Positions 27,809 through 37,500 of a stretch of DNA of 64,000 nt are shown here, piece by piece. This DNA is from Arenibacter algicola (GTDB taxonomy: Bacteria; Bacteroidota; Bacteroidia; Flavobacteriales; Flavobacteriaceae), in assembly GCF_018860365.1 (NCBI RefSeq), contig NZ_JAHKPO010000007.1, positions 124,001 through 188,000 on the forward strand, given 5' to 3'. The first letter of the stretch is position 1. Each line of letters opens with the position of its first letter. The translations under genes were made by a program, and so were the position numbers. The notes beneath the pieces were generated by a model. The model searched no databases, was not told the origin of the DNA, and worked only from the letters and a program-made list of their open reading frames with translations.

Positions 27809-28204
27809 ATGACGATTAATACAGTATGCATCATTGATGATGATCCTATTTTTATTTTTGGTTCTAAAATACTTTTAAGGAATAATAGTTTCGCTTCAGA
27901 TTTTCTAGTCTGTCAAAATGGGAAAGAAGCTTTGGATGTAATAACACCTCTGATTGAATCGGAAGAAGGGTTGCCCGAGGTTATTTTTTTGGATTTGAAC
28001 ATGCCCATAATGGACGGATGGGAGTTTTTGGATGAGTTTGGTAAAATATCCCGGGAAAGGGAGATTAGGATATATATTTTAAGCTCATCTGTAGATTCTA
28101 GGGATATGGAGCGCGCCAAAAAATATGACATGGTCAATGGTTTTATAGCCAAGCCCTTGACAGATGTAAAGATCAAGGAATTGGCCCAAGAAATTGAAGG
28201 GTAG
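27809..28204 (+). CDS. Receiver-only response regulator
   Basis: A 131-residue CheY-like receiver with no output domain. Acidic pocket in VCIIDDDP (about 6-13), phospho-acceptor Asp62 in FLDLNMPIMDGWEF, switch Ser in LSSS (about 93) and conserved Lys in IAKPL (about 116). It belongs to the Bacteroidota group with the extended loop between beta-3 and alpha-3. It follows the multi-PAS kinase on the same strand and is probably its phosphorylation target, acting by protein-protein contact or as a phosphorelay intermediate. No DNA-binding or effector gene for it is visible nearby. Confidence 0.92.
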   Translation: MTINTVCIIDDDPIFIFGSKILLRNNSFASDFLVCQNGKEALDVITPLIESEEGLPEVIFLDLNMPIMDGWEFLDEFGKISREREIRIYILSSSVDSRDMERAKKYDMVNGFIAKPLTDVKIKELAQEIEG

Positions 28205-28250
28205 GGTTTCCTTGTGTTTTCAATTTTATAGTTTTGCTGCACTATTAATA

Positions 28251-28282
28251 GGCATGGCGCACTTTGCATGCCGTTAACTTTG
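28251..28282 (+). promoter_or_regulatory. Possible promoter with adjacent inverted repeat
   Basis: A TAACTTTG box (28275-28282) matches the TAnnTTTG -7 consensus of Flavobacteriia. Directly before it is the inverted repeat GGCATG-N10-CATGCC (28251-28272), where an operator would overlap the spacer. No clear -33 TTG at the right distance, so confidence is low. It would serve the cytochrome lipoprotein gene 140 bp downstream. Confidence 0.35.
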
Positions 28283-28421
28283 GCCTTGGAACTTAGGTGT
28301 TATAACCCTAATATTCTCCAAATATCATAAAGTATTGTTCGGATAGTCTGTTTTTTGCCAAATATATATTAATCCATTAGTATTTTAAATGCCTCTGTAT
28401 TAATTTAGTGGCCTTGTCAAA

Positions 28422-30689
28422 ATGTCAGAATACAAACCTCCAATATTAATGAGATTATCATTTTGTTTTTTCCTTTCTCTTTCGCTTATCGTTATTTCAT
28501 GTAAACCATCTTACCAGGAACCTCAAATTTCCCTTGAGGATTATAGGGTGGAAGAGGGTTTTGAACTGGAGATGGTGGCGTCCGAACCCCTTTTGACAGC
28601 ACCGGTCGCCATAGATTTCGATTCTAAGGGACGGATTTGGGTAGCTGAAATGGCTGGATTTATGGTCAATTTAGAAGGTGATGGGGAAGATTTGCCTAGT
28701 GGATCTATTAAAATCCTTGAGGATCTTGACGAGGACGGAATTATGGACCATGCCAAAACCTTTTTGGATAGTTTGGTTATGCCAAGGGCTTTGGCCCTTG
28801 TTTATGGTGGGTTGCTTTATGCAGAATCACCTAATCTTTGGTTTGTTGAAATTGAGAATGATAAACCAGTAAACAGAGTGTTGGTAGATTCCCTTTATGC
28901 AACCGTAGGAAATCCTGAACATCAGCCAAATGGTTTAATGATGAATTTGGACAACTGGATCTACAATGCCAAATCTAATTTCAGATACCAACGTAAAGAT
29001 GGGGTGTGGTATAAGGAACCTACTACCCAGAGAGGGCAGTGGGGTATTTCCCATGATAATTTTGGAAGGCTTTATTACAATAATAATTCCACCCAATTAT
29101 TGGGCGATCATATACTGCCCAATAGGTTGGTCCGCAATAAATATTTTGTTCCAAGAAAAGGTGTTGATGAAACTTTGACCAAAGATCAACGTGTTTATCC
29201 GCTTCATGCTGCCTCAGTGAATAGGGGATATGAAGAGGGGGTTTTAGACCAGGATAGTCTATTGGTTAATGTTACGGCGGCCTGCGGACCATTGGTCTAC
29301 AGGGGAGGAATGTTCCCGGCTGATTATGATCAAAATGTCTTTGTTTGCGTACCTGAGGCCAATTTGATAAAAAGAAATATCCTATCCTTTTACGGAGATC
29401 GTGTTGAGGCCAAACAAGCCTGGCAGGGAAAAGAGTTTTTAGCCTCTACGGACGAAGGTTTCCGGCCAGTAAATTTATCCACTGGGCCGGATGGGAATAT
29501 GTATGTTGTGGATATGCACCGGGGTGTAATTCAGCATTATGCATTTTTGAGCCCTTATTTAAAGAAAATATCGGCCGAGAAAAAATTGGATACCATATTG
29601 GATTATGGAAGGATATTAAGGGTTCGGAGTAAGGATAAGCCGGCACGGGAAATTCCTGACCTGGAGACTTTATCTGCATCCCAAATGTTAGTGTTGCTGA
29701 AGGACTCCAACGGTTGGATACGTGATAGGGTTCAGCAATATTTGATTCAAAATAAGGACAAAAGTGTTTTGCCTGAACTCAAAAAAATGGCTTTGGACAA
29801 TACTGGTCCATTGGCCCAATTGCACGCTCTCTATGTCTTAAAAGGCCTTAATGCCCTTTCTTTCGACTTCCTACAAGAGTTGGCTCAAAATGGTGGCCCT
29901 GAAGCTGCATCTCATGCCATTGTCCTTTTGGAGGAATATGCTTCCGAAAAAAATGTTCCCAAAGCAAAAGTTCTTTTTGCCGAACTATTGAAAAGGAATG
30001 AGCCCATGCTGGATTTGTACCTTTCAACAACAATGGGGATTTGGGCCAAATACGATCAGGAAGTGTTTTTCTCTTTTATTTATGATTTGTCGAATAAATA
30101 CAGTGATAATAAAATATATCAGGAAGCCATTGTTAGTGGATCGGAAGATGTCCTTACGGCTCTTGACTCCCAACTTGGAGATCTTGTAAACCTAAAGGAT
30201 TCGAACCTTGCCAGTCTAACAACTGAAAGCGTTGAGCGTAAAGGAAACGACAAACCTAATTATATTTATTCAACAAAAATTGCAAGAGCGGATTCCAGGA
30301 CCAATGGAGCCATCCTGTTCCGTCAAATATGTGCCTCTTGCCATTCGTCCAGTGGGGAAGGTATCCACGGATTGGCACCACCACTTGTGGGGTCTGAGTA
30401 TATTTCTACACATTTGGAACAATTGGGGCTTATTATTCTTCACGGCCTAAAAGGTCCCCTGAAAATTAAAGGGGAATTGTATGATGAGAACCATCAAATG
30501 CCAGGCCTTAAGTATAATAAGAATCTGTCCGATAAGGACATCTCGGATATAATATCCTATGTGACCAATGCATTTTCTGTTAACCCTAAGGGTTTAAAAC
30601 CGGAAAAAATAAAGGAACTTAGGGAAGTCCAATCAAAAGACGGTATGGAATATACCGAAAAGGAATTATACGAGCAGATCGGAAAATAA
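28422..30689 (+). CDS. Lipoprotein dehydrogenase-like beta-propeller with C-terminal cytochrome c domain
   Basis: A protein of 755 residues (746 if the ATG at 28449 is used, which gives the neater signal peptide). Lipobox VISC predicts lipidation. The N-terminal part, starting near EGFELEMVASEPLLTAPVAI, resembles the putative membrane-bound dehydrogenase propeller common in Planctomycetes, Verrucomicrobia and Bacteroidota. Residues about 400-580 look like helical HEAT-type repeats. The C-terminal cytochrome c domain binds haem through Cys637, Cys640 and His641 (CASCH), with a likely distal Met in HQMPGLK. It would oxidise a sugar or related alcohol outside the inner membrane and pass electrons to a carrier. 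It precedes glucuronate isomerase by 72 bp. Substrate is unknown. Confidence 0.8.
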   Translation: MSEYKPPILMRLSFCFFLSLSLIVISCKPSYQEPQISLEDYRVEEGFELEMVASEPLLTAPVAIDFDSKGRIWVAEMAGFMVNLEGDGEDLPSGSIKILEDLDEDGIMDHAKTFLDSLVMPRALALVYGGLLYAESPNLWFVEIENDKPVNRVLVDSLYATVGNPEHQPNGLMMNLDNWIYNAKSNFRYQRKDGVWYKEPTTQRGQWGISHDNFGRLYYNNNSTQLLGDHILPNRLVRNKYFVPRKGVDETLTKDQRVYPLHAASVNRGYEEGVLDQDSLLVNVTAACGPLVYRGGMFPADYDQNVFVCVPEANLIKRNILSFYGDRVEAKQAWQGKEFLASTDEGFRPVNLSTGPDGNMYVVDMHRGVIQHYAFLSPYLKKISAEKKLDTILDYGRILRVRSKDKPAREIPDLETLSASQMLVLLKDSNGWIRDRVQQYLIQNKDKSVLPELKKMALDNTGPLAQLHALYVLKGLNALSFDFLQELAQNGGPEAASHAIVLLEEYASEKNVPKAKVLFAELLKRNEPMLDLYLSTTMGIWAKYDQEVFFSFIYDLSNKYSDNKIYQEAIVSGSEDVLTALDSQLGDLVNLKDSNLASLTTESVERKGNDKPNYIYSTKIARADSRTNGAILFRQICASCHSSSGEGIHGLAPPLVGSEYISTHLEQLGLIILHGLKGPLKIKGELYDENHQMPGLKYNKNLSDKDISDIISYVTNAFSVNPKGLKPEKIKELREVQSKDGMEYTEKELYEQIGK

Positions 30690-30693
30690 TTAA

Positions 30694-30721
30694 GGATAGT
30701 TTATCCCTATTCTAGGATAAA
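30694..30721 (+). promoter_or_regulatory. Overlapping inverted repeats between the cytochrome gene and uxaC
   Basis: GGATA-GTT-TATCC (30694-30706) and TTTATCC-N8-GGATAAA (30700-30721) share the central TATCC, so in RNA only one of the two hairpins can form at a time. The site lies in the 72-bp gap. It may be a processing site, a weak intercistronic terminator or an operator. Confidence 0.35.
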
Positions 30722-30761
30722 GCAGGTAGATTAAGAATTAAAATTAAATTACGGTAGTAAG

Positions 30762-32168
30762 ATGAAGACTTTTATAAATGATGATTTTCTTTTGCAGAGC
30801 GATTTTGCTAAAACCTTATATCACAATTATGCAAAGGAATTGCCCATAATTGATTATCACAATCATTTACCTCCCCTAGAAATTGATGGGAACCGGGTTT
30901 TTGAAAATATAAGTCAAGCTTGGTTGGCGGGAGATCATTATAAATGGCGTGCCATGCGTGCTTTTGGGATAGATGAACACTTTATAACCGGTAATGCTAC
31001 GGACAAAGAAAAATTTCTTAAATGGGCCGAAACTGTACCTTATACGGTAAGAAACCCATTGTACCACTGGACTCATTTGGAGCTGCAGCGCTATTTTGGG
31101 GTGCAGGAATTGTTGGGGCCTGATAATGCGGAGGAAATATATGAGCGTTGTTCGGCAATACTACAGCAAACATCGCACAATACCGTTGGATTGTTGCAAC
31201 AACAAAAAGTGGAGTCTTTATGTACTACGGATGAATCTATAGACTCCCTTCAATTTCATAAGAGCATCAAGCAAAAAGGGATTTCGCCAAAAGTTTTTCC
31301 AACCTTTCGCCCGGATAAGACATTTGTCATAGAGCAGGGGAGTGCCTATGTTGCTTACATGGAAAAATTGGGTCAGGCCGCCAATATTAGTATTACATCG
31401 TACAACGATTTGTTGGCAGCTTTGGAAAACCGAATCGACTATTTTCATGCACAGGGAGGTAGGCTGGCCGATCATGGGTTGGAACAATTGTATTATTTCA
31501 GGGAAGGTACCTTTAATGCCGAGAGTATATTTAAAAAAGTAATGGAAGGGAAGGCTATTTCTGAGGAGGAGGTCCAATACTTTAAGGCACAGGTGTTGTT
31601 GTTTTTGGGAAGGAGTTATCATAAAAAAGGCTGGGTGCAACAATTCCATATTGGCGCTATTAGGGACAATAACAAAAGGCTATTGTCCAAATTGGGCCCT
31701 GATACCGGGTTCGATTCCATAGGTGATTTTTCACAGGCACGTGCATTGAGCGGTTTCTTAAATGAATTGGATGGAACGGATCAATTGGCAAAAACTATAA
31801 TCTATAACCTTAACCCTGCCGATAACGAAGTCATAGCTACCATGGTAGGTAATTTTAATGACGGAAGCGTTAAAGGAAAGGTGCAGTTCGGTTCGGGATG
31901 GTGGTTTCTAGATCAGAAAGACGGAATGGAAAAACAAATGAACACGTTGTCCAATATGGGGCTTTTAAGCTGTTTTGTGGGAATGTTGACCGATTCTAGG
32001 AGCTTTTTATCCTTTCCAAGACACGAATATTTTAGAAGGATCTTGTGTAACTTAATAGGTAAGGATGTGGTAAATAGTGAGTTGCCGGCAGATGAAAAGT
32101 TGTTAGGAAAAATTGTGTCCGATATATCCTATTACAACGCCAAAAACTTTTTCGATTTTAATAAATAA
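30762..32168 (+). CDS. uxaC: Glucuronate isomerase
   Basis: A 468-residue uronate isomerase of the amidohydrolase superfamily, interconverting D-glucuronate with D-fructuronate and D-galacturonate with D-tagaturonate in the cytoplasm. Seen: metal-site DYHNHLPP (His33, His35), WLAGDHYKWRAMRAFG typical of UxaC, TTDESIDSL and STFRPDK-like segment FPTFRPDK, and the late block FGSGWWFLDQKDGMEKQ. Length matches the family. It begins the cytoplasmic uronate route completed by the SDR fructuronate reductase and mannonate dehydratase at 43856-45880. A bidirectional terminator follows 47 bp after the stop. Confidence 0.95.
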   Translation: MKTFINDDFLLQSDFAKTLYHNYAKELPIIDYHNHLPPLEIDGNRVFENISQAWLAGDHYKWRAMRAFGIDEHFITGNATDKEKFLKWAETVPYTVRNPLYHWTHLELQRYFGVQELLGPDNAEEIYERCSAILQQTSHNTVGLLQQQKVESLCTTDESIDSLQFHKSIKQKGISPKVFPTFRPDKTFVIEQGSAYVAYMEKLGQAANISITSYNDLLAALENRIDYFHAQGGRLADHGLEQLYYFREGTFNAESIFKKVMEGKAISEEEVQYFKAQVLLFLGRSYHKKGWVQQFHIGAIRDNNKRLLSKLGPDTGFDSIGDFSQARALSGFLNELDGTDQLAKTIIYNLNPADNEVIATMVGNFNDGSVKGKVQFGSGWWFLDQKDGMEKQMNTLSNMGLLSCFVGMLTDSRSFLSFPRHEYFRRILCNLIGKDVVNSELPADEKLLGKIVSDISYYNAKNFFDFNK

Positions 32169-32215
32169 GACCTTTTAGAAGTGATTGTTTAATGCTACTA
32201 CTTTTAGCTAGAAAC

Positions 32216-32252
32216 AAAAAATGCGCATCCTTTTAAGATGCGCATTTTTTAT
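32216..32252. terminator. Bidirectional terminator between uxaC and thuA-like gene
   Basis: Perfect 14-bp stem (AAAAAATGCGCATC at 32216-32229, GATGCGCATTTTTT at 32237-32250) with a 7-nt loop. T-runs exist in both directions. The flanking genes converge, so it can end both transcripts. Confidence 0.92.
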
Positions 32253-32281
32253 TGATGTTATAATATTGATAAGAGTTTGGG

Positions 32282-33199
32282 TCAAGGTTTTCCTATAGGG
32301 CTATCATCGCATTTTAGGTCGCCCACTACGTATTGCATACCGTCCAAAAAGAACTGAAGCAATTCCGGATTGTCCATGCTCTGTGCGTTATGTGAAGGGG
32401 AGCTATAGAATACCCTGCCTTTGCCATGTCGTTTTATCCAGGACACGTAGATGGTGTTATCCGTAACTTCTTTACGTACACCTTCCAATTTGTCAGCTTC
32501 TATATACAGTAAAGGTCTAAAGTTGTAGTCCGAATAGGCATTGTTGAAAAAATAGGGTTCATCCACGTGGGTAAAGCCCTTCCCTTTAAAGGCCTGTACC
32601 ATCGGGTGATTGGCATTAACCTCCTTTAGGTGCATTTCTTGTTGTTTTGGATGGTAGTCAAAGCTGCCCCCGGTCATTTTGCTGAATTCCTTGGAATTGT
32701 TTTGAACAGTGATAGCACCGTGCATGATCATTAAACCACCGCCCTTTGCAACATAATCCATTAAATTCTTTTCATATTCTGCCGCCATTTTTGCTATGGT
32801 GTTGTCATTCAAGGTAGTGTTCTTCTTTATTAGGTCCCAGAACAAGTCACGTTTAGGTCCGGCCGGATTGGAATTATTTAAAATTATGGCATCGTATTGC
32901 TTTAGGTTTTTTTTATCAAAACTATCTATGTCGTGGGCAATGGTAATCTCAAATGCTCCCGATTTTCTAGCCAATATTTTCAGCATTTCGTCATTATGTG
33001 GAATGGTCCAATGGTAGAATCCGGTGTGCTGTGAAAAAACCAATATTTTCTTTACTTCCGCCTTTACCCTCGGTGCGGATGGAGCCAAAGATTCTATCTT
33101 GGCGAGCCATTGGTCATTTATTGGTAATTCTTCTATGCTTTGGGCGAAAATTGTTCCAACAAAAAGGAATGTAATTAATGAGTAAACTGTTTTGTTCAT
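32282..33199 (-). CDS. Exported ThuA-like domain protein
   Basis: A 305-residue protein with a cleavable signal peptide (about 1-19, ending FAQ) and a ThuA-like (trehalose-utilisation, GATase-like fold) domain. Seen: ILVFSQHTGFYHWTIPHND near residue 51, the strand ending LNNSNPAGP, GGGLMIMHGA (about 150), and GRVFYSSPSHNAQS near the end. By family knowledge ThuA proteins act with Gfo/Idh-type ThuB enzymes in keto-disaccharide formation, but the exact reaction is not settled. It sits 12 bp after lacI on the minus strand and so is probably co-transcribed with the regulator. In this locus it could work in the periplasm with the exported Gfo/Idh proteins at 40845-43700. Confidence 0.85.
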   Translation of the reverse strand: MNKTVYSLITFLFVGTIFAQSIEELPINDQWLAKIESLAPSAPRVKAEVKKILVFSQHTGFYHWTIPHNDEMLKILARKSGAFEITIAHDIDSFDKKNLKQYDAIILNNSNPAGPKRDLFWDLIKKNTTLNDNTIAKMAAEYEKNLMDYVAKGGGLMIMHGAITVQNNSKEFSKMTGGSFDYHPKQQEMHLKEVNANHPMVQAFKGKGFTHVDEPYFFNNAYSDYNFRPLLYIEADKLEGVRKEVTDNTIYVSWIKRHGKGRVFYSSPSHNAQSMDNPELLQFFLDGMQYVVGDLKCDDSPIGKP

Positions 33200-33211
33200 T
33201 TTAGATATTTA

Positions 33212-34225
33212 TTAAAGTGTAGATTCTCTTATGATCAATTTATGCCTTAGGGTAATGGAATTTGCAGGATGCAAATCTATGCCCCCGTTTAAATGGCTTA
33301 TAACGCTTTGTCCGGCCAAAACCCCTAATTCGTAACCTGGGTAATTTATAGTACTAAGGGTAGGGGTGACCAATTCCGAGATAGGGTCATTATTAAATCC
33401 AATTATTTTAATATCACCGGGAATTTTATAATTCTCTTTTTTTAATTCTTTAATACAATGGGCGGCAAAAGTGTCGTTGGCTACGAACAGTCCATCAATG
33501 GGTATGTTATTATTTTTGATATGCGCAATCACATCTTTAACACTACTTGGGCCAAGATCGGATTCCAGTAAATTGGCCTTGTCAAATTTTAAATTGTGTT
33601 TGGCCATAGCTTCTTTAAATCCTTTCAGTCGCTCGGAATAAACGTTACGTTTTAGATTGCCGCTAATATACAGAAGATTTTTGCAGCCCTGTGTTATCAA
33701 ATGCTCTGTAGCCTCAAATCCGGCCAATTTGTTATCTATTATTATGGTGGAACAATTGGGCAAATTGTGCACCCTATCAATAAAGATAAGTGGTATTTTG
33801 TTTCTAATGTAATTTGCAAAATGATCAAAGTCGGTAGTGTCGTAGGCCAAGGATACCAAAAGGGCATCAACTCCACTATCGTAGAGCGTTTTTGCATTTA
33901 ACTTTTCTTTTTCCATAGATTCCAAAGACTGACTTATAATCAAATTATAGCCGGCCTCATTGGCTATTTTTTCAATCCCCGCAAGAACGGTGGACATGAA
34001 AATAGAATTGAGCTTGGGGACAATGACTCCAATGGTATTGGACTTCTGTTTGCTGAGGTTTACTGCAAATTTATTGGTTTTGTAGCCCAGTTCATTGGCT
34101 TTTGAAATTACACGATCCTTGGTTTTTTGGCTTATGGATGGATGGTCGTTTAGACTCCTGCTTACGGTTCCGGCCGAAACACCCAGCGTTTTTGCCAGAT
34201 CGTAAATGGTTATTCTCTTGTCCAT
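33212..34225 (-). CDS. LacI-family transcriptional regulator
   Basis: A 337-residue repressor. The DNA-binding HTH and hinge occupy residues 4-60, with ITIYDLAKTLGVSAGTVSRS and LGYKTNKFAVNLS. The periplasmic-binding-protein-like effector domain covers 62-335, beginning TIGVIVPKLNS. It is divergent from the second susC and 275 bp away; a CG-centred palindrome in between overlaps the susC promoter. It likely represses the uronate or glycan locus until a sugar acid or oligosaccharide derivative binds. A 9-bp-arm inverted repeat just upstream of its own start may be an autoregulatory site. Effector identity is not visible. Confidence 0.95.
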   Translation of the reverse strand: MDKRITIYDLAKTLGVSAGTVSRSLNDHPSISQKTKDRVISKANELGYKTNKFAVNLSKQKSNTIGVIVPKLNSIFMSTVLAGIEKIANEAGYNLIISQSLESMEKEKLNAKTLYDSGVDALLVSLAYDTTDFDHFANYIRNKIPLIFIDRVHNLPNCSTIIIDNKLAGFEATEHLITQGCKNLLYISGNLKRNVYSERLKGFKEAMAKHNLKFDKANLLESDLGPSSVKDVIAHIKNNNIPIDGLFVANDTFAAHCIKELKKENYKIPGDIKIIGFNNDPISELVTPTLSTINYPGYELGVLAGQSVISHLNGGIDLHPANSITLRHKLIIRESTL

Positions 34226-34232
34226 ATTATTA

Positions 34233-34257
34233 ATTGTTGCACAAACTCTGCAACAAT
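34233..34257. promoter_or_regulatory. Inverted repeat in front of lacI
   Basis: Perfect 9-bp arms ATTGTTGCA and TGCAACAAT with a 7-bp spacer, starting 8 bp upstream of the lacI start codon. It could be an autoregulation site or a hairpin in the lacI mRNA leader. Its TTGCA half-site resembles, but is not identical to, the TTGCG half-site of the palindrome at 34385-34400. Confidence 0.45.
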
Positions 34258-34384
34258 AATACGAATAATATATAATTATTTAATTCAAATCATGAATTAA
34301 CCATAATAAATACATATTTGCGTATATATATTGGTATTAATTGCACAAAAAGTATTTTTTTGATTTAAAAACATTAAAATATTA

Positions 34385-34400
34385 ACGCAATCGGTTGCGT
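34385..34400. promoter_or_regulatory. LacI-type operator overlapping the susC -33 box
   Basis: ACGCAATCGGTTGCGT has 6-bp perfect arms around a central CG step, the usual design of LacI-family operators. It contains the TTG at 34395-34397 that serves as -33 element of the susC promoter, so binding would block RNA polymerase. The LacI gene is divergent and adjacent. Confidence 0.65.
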
Positions 34401-34425
34401 AATAAGTTGCAATTATTTAGATTTG
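34395..34425 (+). promoter_or_regulatory. Bacteroidota-type promoter of the second susC
   Basis: TTG at 34395-34397 and TAGATTTG at 34418-34425, with 20 bp between them, match the TTG/TAnnTTTG consensus. Transcription would start near 34432, giving a leader of about 70 nt before the ATG at 34501. Confidence 0.7.
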
Positions 34426-34500
34426 TCAGGAATGTAATCATGATTTGGGTTTGCAGCCATGACTAATATTCAATAACTAACCAACTTTAAACATTTATGT

Positions 34501-37500
34501 ATGAAAAATTTAATTAAAAAAGTTAGGTGCAGGACGTTATTACTTCTAACGTTTCTCTGTACATTATTATCAATGTCCGCTTATGGACAAGATGGTTTTA
34601 CCGTTTCGGGAACTGTAGTAGATGAGTTCGGTGTTCCTCTGCCTGGAGCATCCATTATTGAAAAAGGAACAACCAATGGGGTGGTTTCTGATTTTGATGG
34701 AAATTTTAGTTTTGAGGTAGCCAGCCAAAATGCCACCTTAACTATTAGTTATATTGGTTTTGAAGAGCAGCAAATACCGATTAATGGTAACGATCAAATT
34801 AATGTTACTATGCAATCTACTGCGTCTACCTTGGATGAGGTAGTTCTAGTTGGTTATGGTGCAGTTAAGAAAAAGGATCTAACAGGGGCTATTTCACAAG
34901 TTGATGCAGCCGCACTTTCCGACCAATCTACCAACTCAGTGACAGACGTGTTGAGAGGGAATGTGGCTGGTCTTAGTATAGGGCTTTCTGCCTCCCCTAA
35001 AGGTACTAGTCAAATCCGAATCCGTGGTAACAATAGTCTTAGTGCGGGTTCAAGTCCTTTGATAGTGGTAGATGGAATGATCTATAATGGTGACCTATCC
35101 GATATTGCTCCTTCGGATATCGATAAGCTTGATGTGATGAAAGATGCCAGTTCTGCCGCCGTTTATGGAGCAAGGGGGGCAAGTGGTGTTATTTTGGTGA
35201 CCACAAAAAGAGGTGCCAGTGATAAGCCTACCATTAATATCAATACTAGTGTGGGAATGGCCTCTGATGCCTATAAGGAGCGACCATATGATGCACAAGG
35301 GTATGTGAACTGGAGAACTGAAGTATTCAAAAGTATCAATCCACAGAATACTATAGATAATCCGGGAAGATATGATGATCCCAACAACTTGCCATCTGGT
35401 GTAACCTTGGATCAATGGTTGGCCTATGATGGATCTGCTGGAGACCCCACTAGGGCCTGGTTGAACAGAATTGGTTTTCAGGATGTAGAAATAGAAAATT
35501 ATTTGGCCGGAAATAGTATCAATTGGTACGATAGGATAATGCAGAAAGGTTTTCGAAATGATATCAATACCAGTATCTCCGGAAGAAACGGTGGGTTAAA
35601 TTATTATTGGTCCATTGGTAGAACCTCCAATGAAGGTATAATTAACGGAGAAAAGTTTGAGGCATTGCGATCGCGATTAAATTTGGATGCTAAGATCACC
35701 GATTGGCTGACTGTTGGAATGAATACCCAATTTGCAAAACGTAATGAAGGTTTTATTGCCGCAGACCGTGGTCAAATAGAAAGATCTTCTCCTTGGGGTT
35801 CGGAATTCGATGATGAAGGCAATATACGCTTAAGTCCTCAGGACGATAACGGGGCGGGTGCAGTTAACGCATTTTTGGCTCAAAAGTTTAATGATCGTAT
35901 AGACTTGGACCATACCTTTAATTCTAGGGTGTATGCCAAATTAAAATTGCCATTGGGTTTCTCCTATGAAGTAGGGTATACCAATCGTTTGGAATTTCGG
36001 GAATATTACAATCATGCATCTGCAGCTAGCCCACAAAACGTAGTAGGTTCTGCTGAAAGACAGGTGACCAAGATTAACGAATGGCAGTTGGATAACATTT
36101 TACGTTGGGACAAGACTATAGATAAGCACTCCTTTAATTTAATGTTTTTGGTGTATGGGGAAAAATATCAAAGTTATTTCACCCGTGCCAGAGCCAATAC
36201 ATTTGAGCCTAGTGATGCCTTGGGCTATAGTGCCTTGGAATTGGGTACCGTGCAAACAGTGGATAGTGAGGATGAAACAAGTACGGGCGATGCAGTAATG
36301 ACGAGATTGAACTATAATTACGATTCCCGCTACCTTTTAACGATGACCATGCGTAGGGATGGTTACTCGGCCTTTGGAACCAACAATAAGCGAGCATATT
36401 TTCCTTCCATAGCAGGTGCTTGGACCATTTCCAATGAATCTTTTTTTAATTCGGAATTTGTTAATTTCCTAAAACTTAGATTGTCTTATGGGGAAAACGG
36501 GAATAGGGATATTGGAAGGTTTACTGCATTATCTAGGCTTGGTGCAAACAAATATTTAAATGTGGATGCCGGAGGCAATGTTATTACCGTGCCTACATTC
36601 GACAATGGAACCCAGGAAAATACAGAGCTTAGATGGGAGCGTACCAAGGCTACCAATTTAGGGTTGGATTTTAGTTTGGCCAACGGAGTGGTGGAAGGTT
36701 CTATTGAGGCTTACCAAAATATTACCAATGATCTTATAGTTACCAGGGAGTTGCCCAATATTATTGGTTTTAACAATGTAACTACCAATTTGGGAGAAAT
36801 AGAAAATAAAGGTCTCGAATTTACCTTGGCCACCCAAAATTATAACAGGGAGAATTTCCAATGGAATACCAGTTTTAATTTCTCTTTGAACAGGAACAAA
36901 ATCAGGAAATTATATGGAGATCTTGATGAAAATGGAAATGAATTGGATGACATTACAAATCAGCGTTTTATAGGACAGGCCACTGATGTTATTTGGGGTC
37001 AGGAAGCCATAGGTATCTGGCAGACCAATGAAGCTGCCCAAGCTGCTGAGTATGGCGTTTTTCCAGGTGATTGGAAAATAAATGATGTTGATAACAGTGG
37101 GGATTTTACCGTGGATGATAATGTTTTCCAGGGACATAGATCACCGCGTTTCAGTTGGGCGATGTCCAATAGATTCACGATGCTAAAGAATTTTGATTTT
37201 TCCTTTGAGGTTTATTCCAATTGGGGTCAGAAAAGAGTGTTTAATGAAGCAAAAAACAGAAACGGATTTATAGATAGGACCAACTCCATTCAAACCCCGT
37301 TTTGGACACCGGATAATCCAATTAACGATTATGCAAGATTGTTTTCAAGTGATGGTAGTTCTAATTTTGCCATTTGGAGAGATGCTTCATTTATACGTTT
37401 AAGTAATATTACCATTGCTTATAGATTTCCAAAACCCCTTCTTGAAAAATTGTCTTTGCAGAGTCTTAGATTATATGCCAACGCTAGAAATGTTGCGGTT

